This document shows, piece by piece, positions 6,566-14,368 of a stretch of DNA of 35,814 nucleotides. The stretch is from CAYQEC01 sp964416425 (GTDB taxonomy: Bacteria > Actinomycetota > Acidimicrobiia > Spongiisociales > UBA5794), in NCBI GenBank assembly GCA_964416425.1, contig CAYQEC010000023.1, positions 1-35,814 of the forward strand. The letters run 5' to 3'. The notes under the pieces are model-generated. The model did not search any database, was not told the origin of the DNA, and saw only the letters and a program-made list of their open reading frames with translations. Each line of letters opens with the position of its first letter. The first letter of the stretch is position 1. Both the position numbers and the translations under genes were made by a program.

Positions 6566-8389
6566 CTAGTGCCTCTTGCTGCGCTTCCGTTCGTTCTCGC
6601 CGAGGTACCGTTTCCGGACCCGGACGGTGGTGGGAGTGACCTCGACCAACTCGTCCTCGGCGATCCACTCGATCGCCGTCTCCAGCGTCAACTCGCGGGC
6701 CGGCTTGAGTTTGATCGCCTCGTCGGTGTTGTGGGTGCGGATGTTGGTGAGCTGCTTGGTCTTGGTGGGGTTCACCTGCATCTCCTCGGGGCGTGACGCC
6801 TCACCGACGACCATCCCCTCGTAGACGTCGGCGCCGGGGCCGATGAACAGTTCCCCCCGTTTCTGGAGGTTGTCGAGGGCGAATCCGGTGGAGGTGCCGA
6901 TGCGGTCGGCCGTCATCGCCCCGCCCGCCCGGTGCGGGAGCTCACCGGCCCATGGGACCCATCCCGCCAGGTGCTGGTGCACCAGCGCGGTGCCCCGGGT
7001 GGCGGTCATCAGCAGGGACCGGAAGCCGAGTAGCCCGCGGGCCGGAGCCTCCAATGTGACGATGGTCCGGCCCGCATCGCCCGGGCGCAGGTCGGTGACC
7101 TTGCCCCTGCGGGGAGCGAGGGCCTGGGTGACGGTGCCGACGTGCTCGTTGGGAACGTCGACCACCGCTCGTTCCAGCGGCTCGTGGGGACGTCCCTCGA
7201 TCTCCCGGATGATCACCTCGGGCCGGCTCACCTGCAGCTCGTAGCCCTCCCGCCGCATCGACTCGATCAGCACGGCGAGTTGCAGCTCGCCCCGGCCGGC
7301 GACCTCGATGATTTCGGGCGAGGAGGTGGCCCCGATGCGGATCGAGACGTTGCCGAGGACCTCCCGCTCGAGCCGCTCCTTGATCTGGCGGGAGGTGAGG
7401 AACCTGCCGTCCCGGCCGGCGAGCGGCGAGGTGCTGACTCCGAAAGTCATCCGCAGCACCGGCTCGTCGACCTCGAGCCGGGGCAGGGGATGGGGATCGG
7501 CGGCGTCGGCGAGGGTGTCGCCGATCTCGACTTCCGGGAAGCCGGCCACCACGAACAGGTCGCCGGCGCGGCGCTCGTCGACCTCGATGCGGTCGAGGCC
7601 CGAGAAGCCGAGGAGCTGGGTGAGGCGCCGGCGCAAGGGCGGCTCCTCGTCGAGGGCACGGCACAGCGCCACCTGCTCGCCGCGGGCCAGGGTGCCTTCG
7701 ACCACCCGGCCGATGGCGAGCCGCCCCAGGTAGTCGGAGGCATCGAGGTTCGTGACCAGGGCCTGCAGCGGCGCCGCCGGGTTGCCCGCCGGGGCGGGGA
7801 TGGTCTCGATGATGGCGTCGAGCAGGGGAGCGAGGTCGGCGTCGTCGCCGGGGATCCCGATTCCTTCCGTGGCCCGGCCGAGGCGGGCGATCGTCGAGAC
7901 GATGGGGAACTCGATGTGCCGTTCCTCGGCGCCGAGGTCGAAGAACAGCTCGTAGACCTCGTCGACCACCGCGGCGACCCTGGCGTCGGGACGGTCGATC
8001 TTGTTGATTACCACCACTGCAGGGAGATGAAGGGCGAGCGCCTTCGACAGCACGTACCGGGTCTGCGGCATGGGGCCCTCGGCGGCGTCGACCAGGAGCA
8101 GCACTCCGTCGACCAGGGCGAGCGCCCGCTCGACCTCACCGCCGAAATCCGCGTGCCCGGGGGTGTCGACCAGGTTGATGCGGATCCCCTTCCACTCGAT
8201 CGAGGCCGCCTTGGCGAGGATGGTGATGCCGCGCTCGCGTTCCTGGTCGCTGGAGTCCATGACGCGCTCGATCCGCGTCTCGTGGGCGGCGAAGACGCCG
8301 GTGGCGCCGAGCATGGCATCGACCAGGGTGGTCTTGCCGTGGTCGACGTGCGCGATCAGCGCGACGTTGCGAAAGGGGGAATCCGACAT
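6566..8389 (-). CDS. typA: TypA/BipA ribosome-associated GTPase
   Basis: A 607-residue translational GTPase. The G domain shows AHVDHGKTT (13-21), ERGITI, DTPGHADFGGEVER and NKIDRPDA. Later domains contain the TypA-specific stretches RGRGELQLAVLIE-like AGRGELQLAVLIESMRR, the switch sequence NLQKRGELFIGPG and the C-terminal MQVNPTKTKQLTNIR. It acts on ribosomes, supporting 50S assembly and translation in cold or stress. The ATG at 8389 was chosen over an in-frame start at 8503 because family homology begins there and a -10 box TACCAT ends nine bases upstream, predicting a leaderless mRNA. Length is usual for the family (about 610). The upstream neighbour is a divergent ABC transporter operon. 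Confidence 0.97.
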   Translation of the reverse strand: MSDSPFRNVALIAHVDHGKTTLVDAMLGATGVFAAHETRIERVMDSSDQERERGITILAKAASIEWKGIRINLVDTPGHADFGGEVERALALVDGVLLLVDAAEGPMPQTRYVLSKALALHLPAVVVINKIDRPDARVAAVVDEVYELFFDLGAEERHIEFPIVSTIARLGRATEGIGIPGDDADLAPLLDAIIETIPAPAGNPAAPLQALVTNLDASDYLGRLAIGRVVEGTLARGEQVALCRALDEEPPLRRRLTQLLGFSGLDRIEVDERRAGDLFVVAGFPEVEIGDTLADAADPHPLPRLEVDEPVLRMTFGVSTSPLAGRDGRFLTSRQIKERLEREVLGNVSIRIGATSSPEIIEVAGRGELQLAVLIESMRREGYELQVSRPEVIIREIEGRPHEPLERAVVDVPNEHVGTVTQALAPRRGKVTDLRPGDAGRTIVTLEAPARGLLGFRSLLMTATRGTALVHQHLAGWVPWAGELPHRAGGAMTADRIGTSTGFALDNLQKRGELFIGPGADVYEGMVVGEASRPEEMQVNPTKTKQLTNIRTHNTDEAIKLKPARELTLETAIEWIAEDELVEVTPTTVRVRKRYLGENERKRSKRH

Positions 8390-8398
8390 ACAGTCGAG

Positions 8399-8404
8399 AT
8401 GGTA
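8399..8404 (-). promoter_or_regulatory. -10 box TACCAT of typA
   Basis: TACCAT on the minus strand lies nine bases before the typA ATG, with no ribosome site between them. This predicts transcription starting at or next to the start codon. Confidence 0.5.
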
Positions 8405-8513
8405 CCCGGGCTGGAGACCATCGGGGCGGCGGAGCCGGCCGTCCGCCGCCGTCCCCGTGCCCGGCGGGTTCCCGCCGCGCCCGCGGCGCGGCCGGCGCGG
8501 CACCTGGCGTCGG

Positions 8514-8519
8514 TATGCT
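8514..8519 (+). promoter_or_regulatory. -10 box TATGCT of the ABC exporter operon
   Basis: TATGCT lies 31 bases before the GTG at 8551. The ATG inside this box (8515) is in frame with the transporter gene but would lie upstream of the transcription start, so it was not used as the start codon. Confidence 0.45.
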
Positions 8520-8550
8520 CCCGCTGACCCGGCGAGGGAGAGGGGTGACC

Positions 8551-9492
8551 GTGACGGATCGGCCGTGGACCTTCTACATCGAGGACGTCACCAAGACCTA
8601 CGACGACGGTGCGACCTTCGCCAACGACCACATCACGTTCCAGATCCGGCCCGGCGAGGTCTACGGCCTGCTCGGACCCAACGGCGCCGGCAAGTCGACC
8701 CTGGTCAAGCAGGTCATCGGACTGCTCAAACCCACCTCGGGGGCCATCACCCTCGGCCCCTATGACCTGGTCGCCGATCCGAACGTCGCCCGCCAACTCT
8801 GCTCCTACTTGCCGCAGGCGCAGGTACCGATCGACTCCTTCAAGGTCCACGAAGCCCTCACCGTCAGCGGCCGGATCCGCGGTGGGGAGAAGGAGGCGGT
8901 GCGGGCCCGGGCCGAGGCAATGATCGAGGCGCTCGCGATCGAGGAGTGGCGCGACACCCTCGGGGCGAAGCTGTCGGGCGGGGTGCGGCGCCTCGTCGGG
9001 TTCGCCATGGCCACGGTGTGGCCTGGGCTGCTGGTCATCCTCGACGAGCCCACCAACGACGTCGACCCGCTGCGGAGACGCTGTCTCTGGCAGGAGATCC
9101 GGCGTCTCGGGGCGGAGGGCGCCGCGGTGCTGCTGGTGACCCACAACGTGCTCGAGGCGGAGCAGTCGGTCGATCGGCTGGCACTCATCGACGAGGGGCG
9201 CCTCATCGCCGAGGGCACCCCGTCGTCGCTCAAGGCCGCCGACCGGGGTCGCCTCCGACTCCAGCTCATGCTCGTTCCCGGGGCGGAGACGCCCGAGCTG
9301 CCGGCGCTGGTCCACGATCACTCCCGGGTCGGCAACCACCTGGTGACCGTGATCGACGAGGGTGACGCCGCCGACGGCATCACCTGGGCGCAGCAGGCGA
9401 TGGCCTCCGGCGTCGCCGAGGAGTACGCCCTCGGCGCCACCACCCTCGAGGACGCCTACATCCGGCTCACCGGCCAGTCGAAGGAGCTGTAG
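8551..9492 (+). CDS. ABC exporter ATP-binding protein
   Basis: A 313-residue ATPase with Walker A GPNGAGKST (42-50), Q-loop SYLPQ, signature LSGGVRR (141-147), Walker B LLVILDEPTND and the switch histidine in VTHN. The C-terminal ~100 residues form the extra domain typical of CcmA/DrrA-type multidrug or antibiotic exporters. The GTG at 8551 is favoured because GAGAGG ends seven bases upstream; GTG at 8545 is an alternative. It is followed by two membrane proteins with overlapping stop and start codons, so it energises a heteromeric exporter. The substrate is unknown. Confidence 0.93.
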   Translation: MTDRPWTFYIEDVTKTYDDGATFANDHITFQIRPGEVYGLLGPNGAGKSTLVKQVIGLLKPTSGAITLGPYDLVADPNVARQLCSYLPQAQVPIDSFKVHEALTVSGRIRGGEKEAVRARAEAMIEALAIEEWRDTLGAKLSGGVRRLVGFAMATVWPGLLVILDEPTNDVDPLRRRCLWQEIRRLGAEGAAVLLVTHNVLEAEQSVDRLALIDEGRLIAEGTPSSLKAADRGRLRLQLMLVPGAETPELPALVHDHSRVGNHLVTVIDEGDAADGITWAQQAMASGVAEEYALGATTLEDAYIRLTGQSKEL

Positions 9493-10277
9493 TGACGTCG
9501 GTGGCGGCGGCGGCGGGCGTCCCGACCAAACGGTCGGGCGTCGGTCACTGGCTCGACACCTACCGAGCGATGCTGCGCTGGGAGGTGACCGGGATGCGGC
9601 TGCTGCTGCCCCTCACGGTCGTCGTCCAGGTCCTCATCGGCGCCGGCATGATCGTCGGGATCGCGGTCCTCTTCCACGGGATCCCGTCTCGCAATGCCCT
9701 CTTCCTCTCCACCGGAGCTGCGGTGGTGACCCTGATCACGGTCGGGATCGTGGTGGGACCCCAGCTCGTGGCGCAGCAGAAGCAGATGGGCACCTACGAC
9801 TTCGTGTGGTCGCTCCCGGTGCCCCGCAGCGCGGCGGCGTCGGCCTGGATCACGCTCAACGTCCTCATCGCCCTGCCCGGCATGGTGGTGGCGCTGCTGG
9901 TGGCGCTGGTCCGCTTCGACATCGATCTCGACGTGTCGCTGTCGGTGGTCCCGGCGGTGGCGCTCACCGTGTTCTGCGGCACTCTCGTCGGCTACGCCAT
10001 GGCCCACGCCATCCCGAAACCCGAAGTCACCGACGGCATCGCCCAGGTGGCCCTGTTCACCGTCATCGGCTTCTCCCCGATCAACTTCCCACCCGAGAAC
10101 ATGCCGGGTTGGCTCGCCTCGTTGCACCGCTACCTGCCATTCGAGTCGATGGCGAACGTGGTGCGGGCCGGGCTCACCGAGGGCATCGTCCACGATCTGG
10201 CCCGCTCCTACGCGGTGCTGGCGATCTGGAGCGTGGGGTGTATGGCCCTCACCGCCTGGGCGTTGCGGAGGCACTGA
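9492..10277 (+). CDS. ABC-2 type permease, first of a pair
   Basis: A 261-residue protein with about six hydrophobic segments, for example LLLPLTVVVQVLIGAGMIVG and VVTLITVGIVVGP. Its middle contains MGTYDFVWSLPVPRS. The GTG start overlaps the ATPase stop codon (TAGTG), indicating coupling. It is a clear paralogue of the next gene: both begin with a YRAMLR segment, share TYDxxWSLPxPR, and end with an LxEGIVxxxxxSYxVLxxW region. The two permeases probably form a heterodimer with the ATPase. ABC-2 type membrane proteins move drugs, lipids or polysaccharides outward; nothing here identifies the cargo. Confidence 0.88.
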   Translation: MTSVAAAAGVPTKRSGVGHWLDTYRAMLRWEVTGMRLLLPLTVVVQVLIGAGMIVGIAVLFHGIPSRNALFLSTGAAVVTLITVGIVVGPQLVAQQKQMGTYDFVWSLPVPRSAAASAWITLNVLIALPGMVVALLVALVRFDIDLDVSLSVVPAVALTVFCGTLVGYAMAHAIPKPEVTDGIAQVALFTVIGFSPINFPPENMPGWLASLHRYLPFESMANVVRAGLTEGIVHDLARSYAVLAIWSVGCMALTAWALRRH

Positions 10278-11047
10278 TGACGGCAACGATGGCGGCACGG
10301 CACGGTCCCCGGTTCTGGTGGGCGAGCTACCGGGCGATGCTGCGCTTCGACCTCATCAACCTCCGCTCCATCATCGTGTCGACGTTCGTGGTGCAGCTCC
10401 TCCTCGGCGCCGGCATGGCGTACATCTACGGGTTCTACCTGGGCAAGCTGTCGGCGCCGGCCGCGACCTTCATGGTGACGGGCATCCCGGCCCTGGCGAT
10501 CATCCCGATCGGGATGGTGATGGTCCCCAGTACGGTGATGATGCTCAAGTTCACCGACACCTACGACTACATCTGGTCGCTGCCCCCGCCCCGGCTGGTG
10601 GCGGCGGCGAGCACCCTCACCGTGTTCACCTTCCTGGCGATCCCGGCCACCGTGGCATCCCTGTGGATCGCCGACGTCCGCTACGACGTCAGCCTCCACA
10701 TGTCGCTCGCCGTCGTCCCCGCCATGCTGCTGGTGTCGCTGATGGCCACCTCGGTGGGCTATGCCTTGGGGCACGGAGTGCCCGACCCACGCATCACCAA
10801 CCTGATCACCAACCTCATCATCTTCTTCATCCTGCTGTTCTCGCCGCTGGTGATCCCGCTCGACTACTTCCCGGGGTGGGCGGCGGCGGGGCACCAGGTG
10901 CTGCCCTTCTATCACATGGCGGTGGTGCTACGGGCTTCCCTCACCGAGGGCATCGTCGAGAACGTCACCGCCTCCTACCTGGTGCTCACCGCCTGGACGG
11001 TCGGGTCGTGGGCGATCGCCGCCGCCGTCATCGGGCGCAGACACTGA
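10277..11047 (+). CDS. ABC-2 type permease, second of a pair
   Basis: A 256-residue membrane protein with six likely helices, including IVSTFVVQLLLGAGMAYIYG and IIFFILLFSPLVIPL. The ATG at 10277 overlaps the stop of the previous permease as TGATG. The long frame that runs upstream through the previous genes is only a coincidental opening and was not used. Its TDTYDYIWSLPPPR segment aligns with TYDFVWSLPVPR of its neighbour, so the pair arose by duplication. It is the last gene of the exporter operon; weak inverted repeats follow at 11091-11109. Confidence 0.88.
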   Translation: MTATMAARHGPRFWWASYRAMLRFDLINLRSIIVSTFVVQLLLGAGMAYIYGFYLGKLSAPAATFMVTGIPALAIIPIGMVMVPSTVMMLKFTDTYDYIWSLPPPRLVAAASTLTVFTFLAIPATVASLWIADVRYDVSLHMSLAVVPAMLLVSLMATSVGYALGHGVPDPRITNLITNLIIFFILLFSPLVIPLDYFPGWAAAGHQVLPFYHMAVVLRASLTEGIVENVTASYLVLTAWTVGSWAIAAAVIGRRH

Positions 11048-11324
11048 GGTCGATCGGAGCGGGCGCGGGGGCTGTGCGGTCGTCGTGGCGCCGGAGTGCT
11101 CATCTCCGGGATCAGCCGCCGGCGCGCCCGGTGGCTCCTGGGGGATAATGGGGAAGCTACCCATGGCGGTCACACCCCCCTCGCGACGCCGCTATGGTGT
11201 GGTCGCCGCCGAGGCGGCACTCGCCCCGTTCTCCTGCAATCCGTCATTTCGAGTCGAGGTCGAGTCACAGGTCAGTCGGCCCGCGGACGGACGGACCACT
11301 TTGCGAGGAGAGAGACGTTCAGGC
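11048..11324 (+). other. Intergenic region and long 5' leader of the RRM gene
   Basis: No gene is supported in these 277 bases. CCGGAG at 11091-11096 pairs with CTCCGG at 11104-11109 and may end the ABC operon transcript. GATAAT at 11145-11150 and TATGGT at 11193-11198 are possible -10 boxes for the RRM gene, which would give it a 5' untranslated leader of roughly 120-170 bases. Confidence 0.35.
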
Positions 11325-11570
11325 ATGAACATCTATGTAGGCAACCTTCCCTTCCGGACCACCGGTGACGACCTCGAGCGCTTGTTCGGGGAGTACGGGC
11401 AGGTGGATTCAGCCGCGGTCATCACCGACCGTGACACCGGCCGATCCCGCGGGTTCGGTTTCGTTGAGATGGGTAACGACGCCGAAGCGCGCCGTGCCAT
11501 CGAGGAACTCGACGGTCACGACCTCGACGGTCGCCGGCTCCGGGTCAACGAAGCCAAGCCGCGCCGCTAG
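11325..11570 (+). CDS. RRM-domain RNA-binding protein
   Basis: An 81-residue single RNA-recognition-motif protein. RNP2 is IYVGNL (3-8) and RNP1 is RGFGFVEM (42-49), with the spacing and the LFGEYGQV and AIEELDGHDLDGRRLRVNEA segments of bacterial cold-inducible RNA-binding proteins (Rbp type). There is no glycine-rich tail; the protein ends in KPRR. GAGGAGAG lies 13 bases before the ATG. It probably binds single-stranded RNA in the cytoplasm. It is followed after nine bases by an IF-1-like gene, suggesting a joint role in translation or RNA folding under stress. In-frame upstream codons to 11085 are not family-like. Confidence 0.93.
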   Translation: MNIYVGNLPFRTTGDDLERLFGEYGQVDSAAVITDRDTGRSRGFGFVEMGNDAEARRAIEELDGHDLDGRRLRVNEAKPRR

Positions 11571-11579
11571 CGGCGTCCG

Positions 11580-11804
11580 GTGGCAGGCTCCGACGACGTC
11601 TTTCGCGCCCAGGGAGTGGTCCTTGCGACCCTCCGCAACGCCACATTCCGGGTCCGGCTCGACTCCGGCCACGAGGTGGTGGCCCGGGCCTCGGGAAAGA
11701 TGCGTCGCGGCCGCCTGATCCGCATCATTCCCGGCGATCGGGTCGAACTCGAAGTCTCGGCGTACGACCCGACCCGGGGCCGGATCGTGTGGCGCCACCG
11801 CTGA
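11580..11804 (+). CDS. infA: Translation initiation factor IF-1 paralogue
   Basis: A 74-residue OB-fold protein matching IF-1 along its whole length: QGVVLATLRNATFRVRLDSG, HEVVARASGKMRRGRLIRI, then IPGDRVELEVSAYDPTRGRIVWRHR. IF-1 binds the 30S A site during initiation. The start is GTG at 11580, nine bases after the RRM stop codon, with no clear ribosome site, so translation may be coupled. The usual infA lies among ribosomal protein genes; this copy stands alone with an RRM gene, so it may be an additional paralogue. That cannot be checked from this window. A strong terminator follows. Confidence 0.88.
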   Translation: MAGSDDVFRAQGVVLATLRNATFRVRLDSGHEVVARASGKMRRGRLIRIIPGDRVELEVSAYDPTRGRIVWRHR

Positions 11805-11827
11805 CCCGGGCCAATCTTCGATGATCC

Positions 11828-11860
11828 GAACCGGCCCCTGCGGGGCCGGTTCGCGTTTTC
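11828..11860 (+). terminator. Rho-independent terminator
   Basis: GAACCGGCCCC (11828-11838), a three-base loop and GGGGCCGGTTC (11842-11852) form a perfect 11-base stem, followed by GCGTTTTC. It closes the RRM/IF-1 unit and insulates it from pckA. Confidence 0.9.
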
Positions 11861-11866
11861 GATCGA

Positions 11867-11872
11867 TAGCCT
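11867..11872 (+). promoter_or_regulatory. -10 box TAGCCT of pckA
   Basis: TAGCCT sits directly after the terminator and 38 bases before the pckA ATG, giving a leader of about 30 bases that carries AAGGAG as ribosome site. Confidence 0.5.
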
Positions 11873-11910
11873 TGGAGAGGAGGCCCCTTTTCTCGACCCA
11901 AGGAGCAGCA

Positions 11911-13488
11911 ATGGTCGATCTCTCGACAATCGGACTGACCAACCTCGGCACCGTCTACCACAACCTCTCGACCCCCGCCCTCTACGAACAGGCGATCCTG
12001 CGCGCGGAGGGCGCCGTCGGGCACCTCGGTCCCATCGTGGTCAGCACCGGCAAGTACACGGGCCGCTCCGCCGACGACAAGTTCGTCGTCGAAGAAGGCT
12101 CCAGCAAGGAACGGATCTGGTGGGGCCCGGTCAACCGCCCCTTCGCCGTCGACGACTTCGAGAAGGTGCGATACGGGCTGTCGTCCTATCTGCAGAACAA
12201 GGACGTCTTCGTCCAGGACTGCTACGCCGGCGCGGATCCGCAGTACCGCATCAAGGTGCGAGTCGTCAGCGAGCACGCCTGGCACAGCCTCTTCGCCCGC
12301 AACATGTTCATCCGTGAGCTGGATCCCGACGTGCTCGAAGGGTTCCAGCCCGACTGCACGGTGATCCACTGCCCCGGATTCCACGCCGACCCTGCCCGCG
12401 AGGGCACCCGGAGCGAGGCCTTCATCCTGCTCAACCTCGCCGAGAAGATGGTGGTCATCGGCGGCACCAGCTACGCAGGGGAGATCAAGAAGTCGGTCTT
12501 CACCGTCATGAACTACCTGCTGCCCCTGCAAGGCGTGCTCAGCCTGCACTCGTCGGCCAACGTCGGTTCAGACGGTGCGTCTGCCGTCTTCTTCGGGCTG
12601 TCGGGTACCGGCAAGACCACCCTCTCCACCGAGGCCGACCGCGCCCTCATCGGCGACGACGAGCTGGGGTGGAGCGACGAGGGCATCTTCAACTTCGAGG
12701 GTGGCTGCTACGCCAAGATGATTCGCCTCTCCGACGAGGCGGAGCCAGAGATCTACCAGACGACCCGCCGTTTCGGGACCGTGTTGGAGAACGTCACGAT
12801 CGACCCCCAGACCCGCCGGATCGACCTCGATCAGGCCGACACGGAGAACACCCGTGGCGCCTACCCGATCAGCCATCTCGACAACGTGGTGGCGGACGGC
12901 ATGGCCGGGCATCCCAAGAACATCTTCATGTTGACCGCAGACGCCTTCGGCGTGCTGCCCCCCATCGCCCGCCTCACCCCGGCGCAGGCCCGGTACCACT
13001 TCATCTCCGGGTACACCGCCAAGGTGGCCGGAACCGAGCAGGGGGTGAAGGAGCCCAAGGCGACCTTCTCGGCATGCTTCGGCGCTCCGTTCATGCCGCT
13101 GCATCCGGCCGTGTACGCCGATTTGCTCGGGCAGAAGATAATCGGACATGACGTCTCGGTCTGGCTGGTGAACACCGGATGGACCGGCGGTCCCTACGGG
13201 GTCGGGGAGCGGTTCAAGATCGCCTACTCCCGGGCCGTCATCGCGGCAGCCATCTCGGGGGAACTCGAAGACGTCGCCTTCACCCCCGATCCGGTCTTCG
13301 GCTTCGAGGTTCCTCAGCAATGTCCCGGGATCCCCGCCGAGGTGCTCGACCCACGCAGCACGTGGGCTGATCCCCAGGAGTACGACGTGAAGGCGGCCGA
13401 GCTGGCCCGGCTCTTCGTCGCCAACTTCGAACAGTTTGCCGCAACAGCCGGCGCGGAGGTGGCCGCGGCGGGACCCACCGTGGAGTGA
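11911..13488 (+). CDS. pckA: Phosphoenolpyruvate carboxykinase (ATP)
   Basis: A 525-residue enzyme of the ATP-dependent PEPCK family (EC 4.1.1.49), converting oxaloacetate plus ATP to PEP, CO2 and ADP at the entry to gluconeogenesis. Seen are the substrate loop TGKYTGRSADDKF (46-58), the P-loop GLSGTGKTT (229-237), the metal site IGDDELGW (247-254), NFEGGCYAKM and the C-terminal NTGWTGGPYGVGERF. These are features of the ATP type, not the GTP type usual in actinobacteria. The ATG at 11911 has AAGGAG six bases upstream; the in-frame stretch before it crosses the terminator. It stands alone between a terminator and a decayed region. Confidence 0.97.
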   Translation: MVDLSTIGLTNLGTVYHNLSTPALYEQAILRAEGAVGHLGPIVVSTGKYTGRSADDKFVVEEGSSKERIWWGPVNRPFAVDDFEKVRYGLSSYLQNKDVFVQDCYAGADPQYRIKVRVVSEHAWHSLFARNMFIRELDPDVLEGFQPDCTVIHCPGFHADPAREGTRSEAFILLNLAEKMVVIGGTSYAGEIKKSVFTVMNYLLPLQGVLSLHSSANVGSDGASAVFFGLSGTGKTTLSTEADRALIGDDELGWSDEGIFNFEGGCYAKMIRLSDEAEPEIYQTTRRFGTVLENVTIDPQTRRIDLDQADTENTRGAYPISHLDNVVADGMAGHPKNIFMLTADAFGVLPPIARLTPAQARYHFISGYTAKVAGTEQGVKEPKATFSACFGAPFMPLHPAVYADLLGQKIIGHDVSVWLVNTGWTGGPYGVGERFKIAYSRAVIAAAISGELEDVAFTPDPVFGFEVPQQCPGIPAEVLDPRSTWADPQEYDVKAAELARLFVANFEQFAATAGAEVAAAGPTVE

Positions 13489-13610
13489 CGCCGCGGACCG
13501 GCCACCGGTCGAGCCGTCTGCGGCGGCGCCCGCCGATGGTGTCACCACCTCTGCGGCTCGATCGGGCGAGAATGGGCCGCGCATGAGGATCGAGAACGTC
13601 CACCATCGTG

Positions 13611-13760
13611 TTATCCAGCACCGCCGGTGCGCTCTCGGGAGCGGCCGGCGACGATCTCCTCCACGATCCCGGCGGTGAAGGGTGCCCGCCGCCACGGCGA
13701 CGAAGCGAAGGAAGTCGGCGCCCCCATGCTCGTCGGTCTGATCCGAGATGGTGCGCACCC
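13611..13760 (-). pseudogene. Remnant of an MTA/SAH-nucleosidase-like C-terminus
   Basis: On the minus strand, one frame reads VRTISDQTDEHGGADFLRF followed by VAVAAG. After a frameshift near 13690, another frame continues FTAGIVEEIVAGRSRER. Together they resemble the C-terminal end of 5'-methylthioadenosine/S-adenosylhomocysteine nucleosidases, where V-R-x-I-S-D and a closing helix with VEE are conserved. Upstream codons are interrupted by a stop and no full domain can be followed. I read this as a decayed fragment. The rest of 13489-14005 (about 500 bases) shows no gene; it holds only a 14-base direct repeat, GTCACTCTCCGCGT, at 13791-13804 and 13826-13839. Confidence 0.5.
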
Positions 13761-14005
13761 TGGATCTCGATCAATGGCGGCTCCGTCACTGTCACTCTCC
13801 GCGTCCATGCCGGCCGCCGACCACCGTCACTCTCCGCGTTCGATCCAAATGATCGACGGCGGGGCGCAACGACATCCCGGGGACGGCGCGGGGAATCCCG
13901 GCGGCAGGTCGTGGGGGCAGCGGGGCGTCGATGCCCGGGCTCCGGGAGGCTGCGGGACGGCAGGATGTTCCCGACCCGGCGGAACGGGTCCGGAGCGAGG
14001 GCCGG

Positions 14006-14257
14006 CTACTTCTCGACCTTGTGCCCGTAGCTCATACGCCGCAGGCGCGCCTCGACCTCGGCGGCCTCATCCTCGTCGAAGTCGTACCCGTCGATGCTCC
14101 GCAGGCGGGAGGCTGTGCGTTCCTCGAGCTCACGCGCGTTCCGTGCTGCGTCCTCGGCTGCGGCCTTGGCTGCGGTTTCCTTGCGCTGTGTTTTCTCGCG
14201 CTCTGCGTCCTCACGCTGTGCGTCCTCGCGCTTCCTCTTCCGTGCTCGTCTCCACAT
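14006..14257 (-). CDS. Small charged coiled-coil protein, unknown
   Basis: An 83-residue protein, about half Arg, Lys, Glu and Asp. Residues 1-50 form a long predicted helix (KREDAQREDAEREKTQRKE), and the tail DGYDFDEDEAAEVEARL ends MSYGHKVEK. I do not recognise a family. The structured, less repetitive tail argues that it is translated rather than random. The ATG at 14257 is preceded by GATACGAT on the same strand, five to eight bases away, which may be a -10 box for a leaderless message. No operon partner is evident; the next gene upstream is divergent. Confidence 0.55.
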   Translation of the reverse strand: MWRRARKRKREDAQREDAEREKTQRKETAAKAAAEDAARNARELEERTASRLRSIDGYDFDEDEAAEVEARLRRMSYGHKVEK

Positions 14258-14368
14258 GCTGGATCGTATCGGCGCGCTCTGAGTGTTTCTGAAGGGGTCG
14301 ATCGCCTCATCCGACTGGGAGGCTCTTGCGACCCTCGGTAAGCTCCGATCTGGCCTCTCGCGGAGATC

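Noticed and set aside
9362..10276. In-frame extension joining the second permease to an upstream open frame
   Set aside because: The extension reads in a wrong frame across the first permease and is Arg/Gly/His-rich. The ATG at 10277 overlapping the previous stop is the natural start.
13608..14030. Plus-strand frames in the gene-poor stretch after pckA
   Set aside because: They are rich in Arg, Pro and Gly without motifs, lack ribosome sites and overlap the nucleosidase-like remnant on the other strand.
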